Assembly: GCF_001418335.1 (NCBI RefSeq)
Contig: NZ_LIPP01000023.1
Span: forward strand, 1-33,210
Source: Streptomyces aurantiacus
GTDB taxonomy: Bacteria; Actinomycetota; Actinomycetes; Streptomycetales; Streptomycetaceae
DNA: 33,210 bases
Reading direction: 5' to 3'
Positions within the stretch are counted from its first letter, which is position 1; the number at the start of each line of letters is the position of its first letter. Both the position numbers and the translations under genes were made by a program. Shown piece after piece: positions 1-7,950 of this stretch. The notes under the pieces are model-generated. The model saw only the letters and a program-made list of their open reading frames with translations. It was not told the DNA's origin and made no database searches.

Positions 1-36
1 GAGAGTAGGACGCCGCCGAACGATTATTGTGAATGA

Positions 37-66
37 GCCCCCGCACTTCGGTGCGGGGGCTTTTTT
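37..66 (+). terminator. Rho-independent terminator of a gene left of the window
   Basis: A perfect 10-bp stem (GCCCCCGCAC / GTGCGGGGGC) closed by a TTCG tetraloop is followed directly by six T residues on the plus strand. This is a textbook intrinsic terminator for a plus-strand transcript entering from the left. There is no T run on the minus side, so it is not a good terminator for the DUF58 gene that ends at 135. Confidence 0.9.
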
Positions 67-134
67 GCGTTCGGGTTCGTTTTGCGTTCGAGTATCGGGC
101 ATCGGGACGACCGGACCGGTATTTCTGCGGAATT

Positions 135-1445
135 TCAGAGACGGCCCGCGGCCTTGAGAGCCAGGTATGCGTCCGCCAAGGCCGGCGGGAGTTCGTCCGG
201 TGTCGCGTCGACGACCGTGACTCCGTGTCGGGTCAGTTGTTCGGCGGTGCGGTGACGTTCCGCCTGGGCTTGCGCCGCGGCGGCGGCCTCGTACACGGAC
301 TCGGTGCTGCCCCGCGCCGCGGCCATGCGCTCGATGTGCGGGTCGGAGACCGAGGCGACGAGGACCGTGTGGCGCTGGGTGAGGCGGGAGAGTACGGGGA
401 GCAGGCCCTCCTCGATGGGCGCCGCGTCCAGAGTCGTGAGGAGCACGATCAGTGAGCGGCGCGGGGCCGTGCGGAGCGCGGTGGAGGTGAGGCCGCGGGC
501 GTCCGTCTCGACGAGTTCGGGTTCGAGATGTGCCATGGCATTGACCAGGGAGGGAAGGACATCGCCTGCGGCTCGCCCCTGTACCAGGGCGCGTACCCGG
601 CGGTCGTACGCGAGAAGATCCACCCGGTCGCCGGCGCGGGAGGCGAGGGCCGCCAGGAGGAGTGCCGCGTCCATGGAGGCGTCGAGGCGGGGGGCGTCTC
701 CGACTCGACCCGCGGCGGTGCGGCCCGTGTCGAGGATCAGGAGGATGTGCCGGTCGCGCTCGGGACGCCAGGTGCGTACGGCGACCTTCGACCGACGGGC
801 GGTGGCGCGCCAGTCGATCGAGCGGGTGTCGTCCCCGGGGACGTAGTCGCGAAGGCTGTCGAACTCGGTTCCCTCACCGCGCGTCAGGACGCTGGTGCGG
901 CCGTCGAGTTCCCGCAGACGGGCCAGTTTCGAGGGGAGGTGCTTGCGGCTGGTGAAGGGGGGCAGGACGCGTACCGTCCACGGGACCTTGTGGTTGCCCT
1001 GGCGGGAGAGGAGGCCGAGAGGGCCGTACGAGCGGATGGTGACGCGGTCCGCCTGACGGTCGCCGCGGCGGGTGGGGCGCAGGCGGGTGGTGACGCGTCG
1101 GCGTTCGCCGGCGGGGACGGTCACCTGGTGGCGGGACGCGGTGATTTCCGTGCCGGGCTGCCAGCTGCTCGGGGGCCAGGCGTCGCGGATACGAGCGCGC
1201 AGGGGGCGGCTCGACGGGTTCGTGACGGTGAGGGTGACGTCGGCGGTCTTTCCGAGGCGTACCGATGTGTCGCCGGAGCGGGTCAGGCCGAGGCGGCGTA
1301 CCGGTGCCGCCAGGGCGAAGTCGCAGGCGCAGGCGAGGGCCAGGGGAGTGTTCACGGCCAGGATGCCCGTCCAGCCGGGTTCCCAGATGCCTACGGGGAG
1401 GGTGCCGAGGGCCGCCAGGAGGGCGGCGCGACCGGTGAGGGTCAT
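135..1445 (-). CDS. DUF58 domain protein
   Basis: A 436-aa protein of the DUF58 family, the usual partner of MoxR AAA+ ATPases. Two hydrophobic N-terminal segments (about residues 5-48) suggest membrane anchoring. A beta-rich region follows, then the DUF58 core: TEFDSLRDYVPGDDTRSIDW with the conserved Y-x-P-G-D-D and IDW-x-A-T motifs, running into a VWA-like fold (LLILDTGRT). Its ATG overlaps the MoxR stop codon as ATGA, so it is the last gene of the operon and probably coupled. Family members are proposed to work with MoxR in protein maturation or cell-envelope assembly; the substrate is unknown. The only terminator seen just downstream faces the other way. Confidence 0.9.
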   Translation of the reverse strand: MTLTGRAALLAALGTLPVGIWEPGWTGILAVNTPLALACACDFALAAPVRRLGLTRSGDTSVRLGKTADVTLTVTNPSSRPLRARIRDAWPPSSWQPGTEITASRHQVTVPAGERRRVTTRLRPTRRGDRQADRVTIRSYGPLGLLSRQGNHKVPWTVRVLPPFTSRKHLPSKLARLRELDGRTSVLTRGEGTEFDSLRDYVPGDDTRSIDWRATARRSKVAVRTWRPERDRHILLILDTGRTAAGRVGDAPRLDASMDAALLLAALASRAGDRVDLLAYDRRVRALVQGRAAGDVLPSLVNAMAHLEPELVETDARGLTSTALRTAPRRSLIVLLTTLDAAPIEEGLLPVLSRLTQRHTVLVASVSDPHIERMAAARGSTESVYEAAAAAQAQAERHRTAEQLTRHGVTVVDATPDELPPALADAYLALKAAGRL

Positions 1446-2437
1446 CAGCGGGGCACGGGGACGTGGGAGAGGATCGCGTTGATGACCGAGTCGGCCGTCA
1501 CGCCCTCCATCTCGGCCTCCGGGCGGAGTTGGATGCGGTGGCGCAGTGTCGGCAACGCGAGGGCCTTCACGTCGTCGGGGATGACGTAGTCGCGGCCGGT
1601 CAGCCAGGCCCAGGCGCGGGCCGTGGCGAGGAGCGCCGTCGCGCCGCGGGGGGAGACGCCGAGGGTGAGGGACGGCGAGTCGCGCGTGGCGCGGCAGATG
1701 TCCACCACGTAGCCGGTGATCTCGGGGGACACCGCGGTCTTGGCGACGGCCGCGCGGGCCGCTTCGAGGTCTGCCGGACCCGCTACGGGGCGTACGCCGG
1801 CGGCGCGCAGGTCGCGAGGGTCGAAGCCCTCCGCATGGCGTGTGAGGACGTTGATCTCGTCCTCACGGGAGGGGAGCGGGATCGTCAGCTTGAGGAGGAA
1901 ACGGTCCAGCTGGGCTTCCGGGAGGGGGTACGTGCCCTCGTACTCGACCGGGTTCTGGGTCGCGGCGACAAGGAACGGCTCGGGGAGCGGGCGCGGGGTG
2001 CCGTCGACCGTGACCTGGCGCTCCTCCATCGCTTCGAGGAGCGAGGACTGGGTCTTGGGCGGGGTGCGGTTGATTTCGTCCGCGAGGAGGAGGTTCGTGA
2101 AGACCGGGCCGGGCTGGAAGGAGAACTCCGCGGTGCGGGCGTCGAAGACGAGGGAGCCCGTGATGTCGGTCGGCATCAGGTCGGGGGTGAACTGGACGCG
2201 CTTCGTGTCGAGTTCCAGCGCGGACGCGAGGGCTCGGACGAGCAGCGTCTTGGCCACTCCGGGGACGCCCTCCAGCAGGACGTGCCCCCGGCAGAGCAGG
2301 GCGACGACGAGGCCGGTCACGGCGGGGTCCTGGCCGACCACGGCTTTGGCGATCTCGGCGCGCAGGGCTTCGAGGGAGGCGCGGGCAGAGCCCGGATCCC
2401 CGGTGTTCCCGGCGTTGTCAGTGGTCGGGTCCATCAT
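1445..2437 (-). CDS. MoxR family AAA+ ATPase
   Basis: A 330-aa AAA+ ATPase of the MoxR class. The Walker A motif (GVPGVAKT) follows GHVLLE, Walker B is LLLADEIN, and the sensor region ATQNPVEYEGTYPLPEAQLD is characteristic of MoxR. The alpha-helical lid contains SPRGATALL. The start is the first ATG of ATGATG at 2437; its second base begins the DUF4350 stop (ATGA), which argues for translational coupling. MoxR ATPases act as chaperones that remodel or activate VWA/DUF58-type partners, and the partner here is the next gene, again joined by ATGA. A longer reading frame upstream in the same phase is out-of-frame translation of DUF4350 and was not used. Confidence 0.95.
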   Translation of the reverse strand: MMDPTTDNAGNTGDPGSARASLEALRAEIAKAVVGQDPAVTGLVVALLCRGHVLLEGVPGVAKTLLVRALASALELDTKRVQFTPDLMPTDITGSLVFDARTAEFSFQPGPVFTNLLLADEINRTPPKTQSSLLEAMEERQVTVDGTPRPLPEPFLVAATQNPVEYEGTYPLPEAQLDRFLLKLTIPLPSREDEINVLTRHAEGFDPRDLRAAGVRPVAGPADLEAARAAVAKTAVSPEITGYVVDICRATRDSPSLTLGVSPRGATALLATARAWAWLTGRDYVIPDDVKALALPTLRHRIQLRPEAEMEGVTADSVINAILSHVPVPR

Positions 2438-3651
2438 GGACGGCGTACCTCTCTTTCGAGGGCGTCGAGTTGGTCGGCGAGTGCGATGAGGGCCGCGTCG
2501 TCGTGGGGCGGCGGCCCGAAGAGGAGGGCTTGGAGGGGCTGCCCTTCCCGGTGGAGTCGGGCGGACAGGGCGGGGAGCAGGACCTCGGGCGCGTGCGCCT
2601 GGGTGGGGGACACACCGACGAGGGGGGCGAGGCGAGTCCGGGTGGTGGAGCGCAGGGCTCCCGCGGCGCGGTCGCGGGCGTTGGACTTGCGGTAGAGGCG
2701 GGCGCGGCCTTCGACGGTCTCGGAGGCGCGGATCGCGACGGGGAGCCGTTCGGGGACGAGCGGGCCGAGGCGGCGGGCGCGCCACAGGGCGGCGAGCACC
2801 GCGGCGACGAAGAGCTGCAATGTGCCCCAGAGCCAGCCGGAGGGGACGAGGTCGAGGAAGCTCTGGTCGCCGCCGTCGGTGGCCGAGTCGTCGGAGAGCG
2901 AGGGGAGGTACCAGACCAGGTGGGGGCGGGAACCGAGGAGTTGGAGAGCGAGGGAGGCGTTGCCCTGCTCGTCGAGGCGGTCGTTCTGAAGGATGTCGGG
3001 CGCGCCGAGGACGACGGTGTCGCCGTCCCCTTCGGATGCCGGTATGCGCAGCAGGGTGGGGAGGCCGTCGCTGGGGTAGCAGGAGTCGGCGTCGGGTGCG
3101 TCCGTCGAGTAGCGCAGGTTGCCCGTGTCCGCGGTGCCCGCTCGTCGGGCGGCCGGCAGGGTGCAGTCCGGCGCGAGCGTGGAGTCGTAGCTCGGTGCGG
3201 GGTCCGCTTCGACTCCGGGGGCGAGGGTGTTGACAGAGGGGGTGCCGGGGGCGACGAGGACGGTGCGGCCGCCGGAGCCCTTGAATACGGAGTGAAGGGC
3301 GACCTGTTGACGGTCGGTCAGCAGGTCGGGGCGGGCGATCAGGAGTGTCGTGTCGGGGCCGGCCGCGGTGCTCGCCTCGGCCGAGGTGGTGACCACGCGT
3401 GTGGACACGCCCTGGTCGGCGAGCAGTTCGGTGACGGCGCGGCTGCCGGCCGGGTCGGCGGAGCGCGGGTCGAGGCTGCCGTGCTGGGCGCCGGAGCGCA
3501 CGACGGCGATGGCGACGGCCGCCGCCAGGAGGATCACGAGTGCGAGCAGGACGCCGCGCGAGCGGGTCCACACCTGGCGGGTGGTGGGCGACACGGAGGT
3601 GGACGGCGAGGTGGCCTCGGGCGCCTCGTGTGCGGGTGCCTCGCTGCTCAT
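2434..3651 (-). CDS. DUF4350 domain membrane protein
   Basis: A 405-aa protein. A short Ser/Thr/Pro-rich cytoplasmic tail leads to a transmembrane helix (about residues 33-52). An extracellular DUF4350 domain follows, a class I glutamine amidotransferase-like fold with recognisable segments LLADQGV, TLLIARPDLLT and HLVWYLPSL. A second transmembrane helix (LWGTLQLFVAAVLAALW) leads to a basic cytoplasmic tail. The ATG at 3651 overlaps the DUF4129 stop (ATGA). The family has no defined biochemical role but is almost always found with MoxR, DUF58 and DUF4129 in actinobacteria. Domain naming is from family knowledge; membrane segments are read from sequence. Confidence 0.88.
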   Translation of the reverse strand: MSSEAPAHEAPEATSPSTSVSPTTRQVWTRSRGVLLALVILLAAAVAIAVVRSGAQHGSLDPRSADPAGSRAVTELLADQGVSTRVVTTSAEASTAAGPDTTLLIARPDLLTDRQQVALHSVFKGSGGRTVLVAPGTPSVNTLAPGVEADPAPSYDSTLAPDCTLPAARRAGTADTGNLRYSTDAPDADSCYPSDGLPTLLRIPASEGDGDTVVLGAPDILQNDRLDEQGNASLALQLLGSRPHLVWYLPSLSDDSATDGGDQSFLDLVPSGWLWGTLQLFVAAVLAALWRARRLGPLVPERLPVAIRASETVEGRARLYRKSNARDRAAGALRSTTRTRLAPLVGVSPTQAHAPEVLLPALSARLHREGQPLQALLFGPPPHDDAALIALADQLDALEREVRRP

Positions 3652-4376
3652 TCGGCGGCCCCTTGGCGGGCACTGTGGTGCGTCGTGCTGGGGGTGCTGC
3701 TGGTGAGGACCGGCCTGGTGCGTTCCAGGTCGTGGTCGAGTCGGGCCAGGCGGTGGTACGTCTCGGGGGTCGCCGTTCGTCCGCCGTACGTCACGTCGTC
3801 GAAGTCCCGTGCCGCGGCGCGCAGTCGGTCCGTGTGGGCCGGGAGCGCACGGCTCGCTTCCGCGGCGGCCTCGTCGGCGGTGCGTCCGGGGCGGGGGTCG
3901 AGCAGGGCGCGTTCCTCCAGGGAGCGGACGACGGCGCGCATGCGTTCCTGGACGGCCTGGTTCCAGTGGCTCTGGGCCGCCTGTGCCTCGGCTGCCGCGC
4001 GGTGTTCGGCGGCGCTGCGCGGCCGGTCGTCGAAGAGCGGGGCCGCCGACGAGGGGCCTCGGCGGGGGGAGCCGAGGCGCCACCAGAGGGCGCCGACGAT
4101 CGCCACGGCCACCAGGACGATGACGAGGAGGCCCAATCCGCCTCCCGGGGTCGCCGAGGAGGCGGCACCGAGCAGTTTGTCGACCCACTCCCAGAACGCG
4201 TTCAGCGCCCGTCGGAGCAGGCTGGGGTCGTTCTCGTGGTACATGCGCTTCGACAGCTCGCGCCGGGCGGCCTCCCGCGCGGGGTCGCGCGGGACGGTCA
4301 CCGGTGGTTCGCCGTCGGCGCGTGGCAGCGCCAGTACCGCTGTTACCGCTGTGAGAACTCCCCCCGCCAGGCTCAC
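3648..4376 (-). CDS. DUF4129 domain membrane protein
   Basis: A 242-aa protein if started at GTG 4376 (V-S-L-A-G-G), which lies 4 nt after the stop of the preceding gene. A further in-frame start at 4505 would overlap that gene by more than 100 bp, so it was not chosen. An N-terminal hydrophobic segment acts as signal or anchor, then PPVTVPRDPAREAARRELSK, typical of actinobacterial DUF4129 proteins. One transmembrane helix (LGLLVIVLVAVAIVGALWW) follows, then a cytoplasmic DUF4129 helical domain. Many archaeal and bacterial transglutaminase-like proteins carry the same domain. It is part of the MoxR operon and its molecular role is unknown. Confidence 0.88.
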   Translation of the reverse strand: MSLAGGVLTAVTAVLALPRADGEPPVTVPRDPAREAARRELSKRMYHENDPSLLRRALNAFWEWVDKLLGAASSATPGGGLGLLVIVLVAVAIVGALWWRLGSPRRGPSSAAPLFDDRPRSAAEHRAAAEAQAAQSHWNQAVQERMRAVVRSLEERALLDPRPGRTADEAAAEASRALPAHTDRLRAAARDFDDVTYGGRTATPETYHRLARLDHDLERTRPVLTSSTPSTTHHSARQGAAE

Positions 4377-4380
4377 TCCG

Positions 4381-6570
4381 TCAGCTCCCGGGGGTGGAGC
4401 CGGGGACGCCCGAGCCGTAGTCCTGGAGACCGGCCGCGCGGGCCAGGTCGAGGTCGAGGGCCTCGCGGCGGATGCGCTGGTCGATGTAGAGGAGCACGGT
4501 GACACCGGCGGTGATCGGGAAGGTGAGCAGGGAGCCGATCACCGAGCCGATGCCGCTGATGATGAGGAACGTCCAGCCGAGGTCGCCGGCGCCGCTGTTG
4601 AGCAGGCCGTCGATGCCGTCGCCGCTGAGGGCGGAGGCGAGGACGGCGAACGGGATCACGATGATCGACGCGACGATGTTCGCGATGATCGTGGCGAGGA
4701 GCTGGATGCCGAAGACCCGCCACCAGGAGCCGCGGACCAGTTTCACGGAGCGGCTCAGGGACTTGCGGACGCCCTGCTTCTCCAGCATCAGGACGGGCGA
4801 GGCCAGGGAGAGGCGGACCATCGTCCAGAGGGCGACGACGGCCGCGGCCACGCCGCCGAGGACGGCGAGGGTGGTGGAGCCGTCGCCGCCGCCCGCGAGG
4901 AAGCTGTTGGTCGCGACGCGGTAGGTGGCGGCCGGGTCGATCGCGGCCCCGTTCAGCTGGATCGAGTCGGTGACGACACGGTCGGCCCCGCTCTTCGTCA
5001 GGTCGAGCGTGTAGGTGAGGCCCGACGAGATCTGCAGCACCTTCGGCGAGGTCGCGTTCGTACCGGTGACCTGCTCCTTGAGCACCTGGACGAGCTGGGC
5101 GCCGGTGAAGTCCTGGAGGTTCACGGTGTTGGCGAACGGCTGGACGGTGAAGCCCTCGGCGTAGGTCACCACGCCGTCGCCCTCGGCGCCCCTGGCCGCG
5201 TAGGTGAGCGGCGCCCGGATACCGCCCGGGTTCATCAGCGCGAGGTCGGTCCCGGGGTCCAGCTCCTTGCCGTACGCGAGCTGCGCGTCGGCGATCAGGT
5301 CGCCGATCGGGGACTCGGTACCGGCGTTGGAGACGTCACCGGAGATGTACCCGATGGGCTTGTTGCCGATCGGTGCGGCGAGGGTGCCCCACTTGGTGAT
5401 CAGCTCGGTCATGTCCGGGGCCTTCGCCACGTCCCGCGTCACCACGTGGTTCGCGGAGGGGACGGCGGTCCGGGCGATGTCCCCGGTCAGGCGGTCGTAC
5501 GTCAGCGTCGTGTCGGTGTAGAGCCGCCCGAAGGACGCGGCCGAGGTGACCGTGCGGGGCTTGCCCGACGGGTCGTCGATCGTGCACGCGTACGCGGCGT
5601 GGGTGTGGCCGGTGACCAGCGCGTCGACCTTCGGCGTGACGTTCTTGGCGATGTCCACGATGGGGCCGGAGATACCGTCGCCGCCACCGGGCGAGTCACA
5701 GTCGTAGTTGTACGACGACGAGGCCGGCAGCCCGCCCTCGTGGATCAGTGCGACGACCGACTTGACGCCCTGCTTCTCCAGCTCCTTGGCGTACTTGTTG
5801 ATCGTCTCGACCTCGTCCTTGAACTTGAGGCCCTTCACGCCCTCGGCGGAAACGACGCCCGGGGTGTCCTCAAGGGTGACGCCGATGAAGCCGACCTTCA
5901 CGCCGTTCTTCTTCCACACCCAGTAGGGCTTGAGGATCGGCTTCTTGGTCTTCTCGTCGAGGACGTTCGCGGCGAGGTAAGGGAAGTCGGCACCCTTGAA
6001 CTTCTTGCCCTTCACATAACAGCCGTCCGTGGGGTGGCAGCCGCCGTTCTGCAGGCGGCCCAGTTCCTTGGCGCCCTCGTCGAACTCGTGGTTGCCGACG
6101 CTCGTCACATCGAGGTCGAGCTTGTTCAGCGCCTCGATGGTGGGCTCGTCGTGGAAGAGCCCCGAGATCAGCGGGGAGGCGCCGACCATGTCGCCACCGG
6201 CCGCGGTGACGGAGTACCTGTTGCCCTGGCGGGCCTGGCGCAGATGCGTCGCCAGGTACTCGACACCGCCCGCGTCGATCGTCTTGGTGGTGCCGTCCGC
6301 CTGGTTCTCGGTGACCCGGCCGGAGGAACCGGACGGCGGCTCCAGGTTGCCGTGCAGGTCGTTGAAGGAGAGGAGTTGGACGTCCTGGTAGCGCGGTACG
6401 TCGTGGTGGCCGGGCTTCTTCGCCGACGAGTCCGCGGACGTGCCCGCGGACGTGCCCGCGGACGCCGGCAGCGCCGCGACCAGAGCACCGACGGTGGTGA
6501 CACCCGCGGCCACCGCGAGGAACCGGGTGGTGCGGTGTCTGCGGCGGACCGGCTGAGGTGTGGCTGACAT
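4381..6570 (-). CDS. Chimeric ORF: secreted 5'-nucleotidase N-part fused to C-part of a DUF4129-operon membrane protein
   Basis: A 729-aa reading frame starting at ATG 6570 behind a strong purine run (AGGGGGG). Residues 1-38 are a signal peptide ending at ASA. Residues about 64-330 are the metallophosphatase domain (SFNDLHGN, GGDMVGASP, VGNHEFDEG, GHTHAAY), and about 400-560 the substrate-binding domain (LMNPGGIRAP). Up to the conserved GGGDG (residues 560-564) it is an ordinary Streptomyces 5'-nucleotidase hydrolysing extracellular nucleotides. It then changes without a stop into about 160 residues with three or four hydrophobic helices (LATIIANIVASIIVIPF, ITAGVTVLLYIDQRIRREALD). That is the C-terminal half of the membrane protein that normally heads the DUF4129 operon. 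The nucleotidase tail and the membrane protein's Pro-rich N-terminus are absent. It may be a true rearrangement or an assembly error; if real, it puts the MoxR operon behind a nucleotidase promoter. Confidence 0.8.
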   Translation of the reverse strand: MSATPQPVRRRHRTTRFLAVAAGVTTVGALVAALPASAGTSAGTSADSSAKKPGHHDVPRYQDVQLLSFNDLHGNLEPPSGSSGRVTENQADGTTKTIDAGGVEYLATHLRQARQGNRYSVTAAGGDMVGASPLISGLFHDEPTIEALNKLDLDVTSVGNHEFDEGAKELGRLQNGGCHPTDGCYVKGKKFKGADFPYLAANVLDEKTKKPILKPYWVWKKNGVKVGFIGVTLEDTPGVVSAEGVKGLKFKDEVETINKYAKELEKQGVKSVVALIHEGGLPASSSYNYDCDSPGGGDGISGPIVDIAKNVTPKVDALVTGHTHAAYACTIDDPSGKPRTVTSAASFGRLYTDTTLTYDRLTGDIARTAVPSANHVVTRDVAKAPDMTELITKWGTLAAPIGNKPIGYISGDVSNAGTESPIGDLIADAQLAYGKELDPGTDLALMNPGGIRAPLTYAARGAEGDGVVTYAEGFTVQPFANTVNLQDFTGAQLVQVLKEQVTGTNATSPKVLQISSGLTYTLDLTKSGADRVVTDSIQLNGAAIDPAATYRVATNSFLAGGGDGSTTLAVLGGVAAAVVALWTMVRLSLASPVLMLEKQGVRKSLSRSVKLVRGSWWRVFGIQLLATIIANIVASIIVIPFAVLASALSGDGIDGLLNSGAGDLGWTFLIISGIGSVIGSLLTFPITAGVTVLLYIDQRIRREALDLDLARAAGLQDYGSGVPGSTPGS

Positions 6571-6846
6571 GTGCCCCCCTGTGGGTTGGCTGGTATGCGT
6601 ATGTGGCTGATATACGGGCCTCGTCCCGGCGCAGCCTAGAGTCAACGCGCGTAGCGCGACAGGGGCGCGGGGTTACGGGCTGGTTGCCTACAGGGTTACT
6701 TCACCGCGAAACGGACGGGCCACGTACCGGCTGCGTACCGGCTGCGCACCGGAGCGTGCCGGCCGCGTACTCCCCCTGAGGGGCTGCTTCGACATGGACC
6801 GGACATGCCGTACCCCCGTGACCCCGGCCGCCGTACCCTCGTACCC
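6571..6846. promoter_or_regulatory. Divergent intergenic region, 5'-nucleotidase / mshD, with an 11-bp tandem repeat
   Basis: For the minus-strand gene there is a candidate -10 (TAGGCT, 6638-6633) about 60 bp before the ATG and a good Shine-Dalgarno, but no clear -35. From 6723 to 6770 lies an approximate tandem repeat: CGTACCGGCTG twice exactly, then CGCACCGGAG and CGTGCCGGCCG. Part of the dispersed repeat GGGGCGCGGGG occurs at 6662-6672. For mshD a separate leaderless promoter is proposed. Confidence 0.4.
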
Positions 6847-6849
6847 ATG
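6834..6849 (+). promoter_or_regulatory. Probable leaderless -10 element of mshD
   Basis: TACCCT (6834-6839) sits exactly 7 nt before the A of the mshD ATG, and no purine-rich ribosome-binding site precedes that ATG. A TAnnnT hexamer 7-8 nt upstream of the start codon is the usual mark of leaderless transcripts in actinobacteria. No convincing -35 was seen. Experimental start mapping is not available here. Confidence 0.45.
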
Positions 6850-7812
6850 ACCAGCGACGACACCGCACCGGCTGCCCGTAGGCTCTCGGCCTCGCTCGGC
6901 AAGGGTGGTATTCCCACGCCCCGTTCCATCGACGTCCTCGCCACGCTGAGCCCCGAGCGGGCCGAGACCGTACGCGCGCTCCTCTCGGCGGCCGCCCTGG
7001 CCGACGGCCAGCAGGCCGTGTCCGAGCAGGGCCGGCTGCGGCTGCGCGGAGACGCCCGGGACGGAATCCGCCATCTGCTGCTGAGCGCCCAGGACCAACT
7101 CGTCGGGTACGCGCAACTGGAGGACACCGACCCCGTGGAGGCGCCGGCCGCCGAGCTGGTCGTCCACCCGGAGCACCGCGGTCACGGGCACGGCCGGGCG
7201 CTGGGCACCGCGCTGCTTGCCGAGTCCGGCAAGCGGCTGCGGGTGTGGGCGCACGGCGGGCACGCGGCGGCGCGGCATCTCGCGCAGGTCCTCGGGCTCA
7301 CGCTCTTCCGCGAACTGCGGCAGATGCGGCGGCCGTTGACCGGGCTCGACCTGCCCGAGCCGAAGTTTCCGGACGGTGTCTCCGTACGGACCTTCGTGCC
7401 CGGCCAGGACGACGCGGCGTGGCTCGCCGCCAACGCCGCCGCGTTCGCGCACCACCCCGAACAGGGTTCGCTCTCCCAGCGGGACCTCGACGACCGCATG
7501 GGTGAACCGTGGTTCGACCCCGCCGGGTTCTTCCTCGCCTTCCGGGGCGACGAGTTGGTCGGATTCCACTGGACCAAGGTGCACGAGGCCGAGGGGCTTG
7601 GGGAGGTGTACGTCGTCGGGGTGCGGCCCGAGGCGCAGGGGGGTGGCCTGGGGAAGGCCCTCACCACGGTTGGCCTTCGGCATTTGGCGGGTTCCGGGGT
7701 GCCGGACGCCATGTTGTATGTCGATGCGGACAACTTGGCGGCGGTTGCTGTTTATGAGCGGCTCGGGTTCGTTACGCACGAGACGGATTTGATGTATCGG
7801 ACGGAGTCCTGA
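6847..7812 (+). CDS. mshD: Mycothiol synthase
   Basis: A 321-aa protein with two tandem GNAT acetyltransferase domains. The N-terminal domain contains ELVVHPEHRGHGHGRALG. The C-terminal, catalytic-type domain contains GEVYVVGVRPEAQGGGLGKA and the typical end LYVDADNLAAVAVYERLGF. It acetylates the cysteine amine of Cys-GlcN-Ins with acetyl-CoA, the last step of mycothiol synthesis in the cytoplasm. The start at M-T-S-D-D matches the family; an upstream in-frame ATG at 6805 adds only non-conserved residues. The gene is divergent from the 5'-nucleotidase, an arrangement I remember from other Streptomyces. Its last 60 or so codons use T-ending codons and TTG unusually often compared with the first 250. 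Confidence 0.96.
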   Translation: MTSDDTAPAARRLSASLGKGGIPTPRSIDVLATLSPERAETVRALLSAAALADGQQAVSEQGRLRLRGDARDGIRHLLLSAQDQLVGYAQLEDTDPVEAPAAELVVHPEHRGHGHGRALGTALLAESGKRLRVWAHGGHAAARHLAQVLGLTLFRELRQMRRPLTGLDLPEPKFPDGVSVRTFVPGQDDAAWLAANAAAFAHHPEQGSLSQRDLDDRMGEPWFDPAGFFLAFRGDELVGFHWTKVHEAEGLGEVYVVGVRPEAQGGGLGKALTTVGLRHLAGSGVPDAMLYVDADNLAAVAVYERLGFVTHETDLMYRTES

Positions 7813-7861
7813 AGCGAGGGACCGAGGTCCGTTTCGAAGTCACGGCCGGTGGGGGCTTGTC

Positions 7862-7950
7862 GCGCAGTTCCCCGCGCCCCTAAAAGCGACAAGATTGCGC
7901 AGTTCCCCGCGCCCCGAAAGACGAAAGACTGCGCCGTTCCCCGCGCCCCT
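7862..7950. repeat. Three copies of the dispersed Streptomyces repeat GCGCAGTTCCCCGCGCCCC
   Basis: Copies lie at 7862-7881, 7897-7915 and 7931-7950 (the last with CCG for CAG), with starts about 35 bp apart, between the convergent ends of mshD and the ABC membrane protein. The last copy touches the stop codon at 7949-7951. The same unit occurs inverted at 30058-30077. Such units are scattered through Streptomyces genomes, mostly near gene ends; their role is unknown. Confidence 0.85.

Noticed and set aside
1445..3673. A 742-aa version of the MoxR protein
   Set aside because: The first 412 residues are an Arg/Pro-rich out-of-frame reading of the DUF4350 gene. The true start is the ATG at 2437, in an ATGA overlap.
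2470..6567. A 1365-aa open frame on the plus strand
   Set aside because: It is the complement of five well-supported minus-strand genes, is compositionally a Gly/Arg/Val shadow, and has no domain motifs. Long antisense frames are normal at this GC content.
6682..6705. Possible PHO box (GGTTGCCTACAG / GGTTACTTCACC) upstream of the nucleotidase
   Set aside because: The period is 12 rather than 11 and the units match GTTCACC poorly. It is too weak to call without a matrix search.
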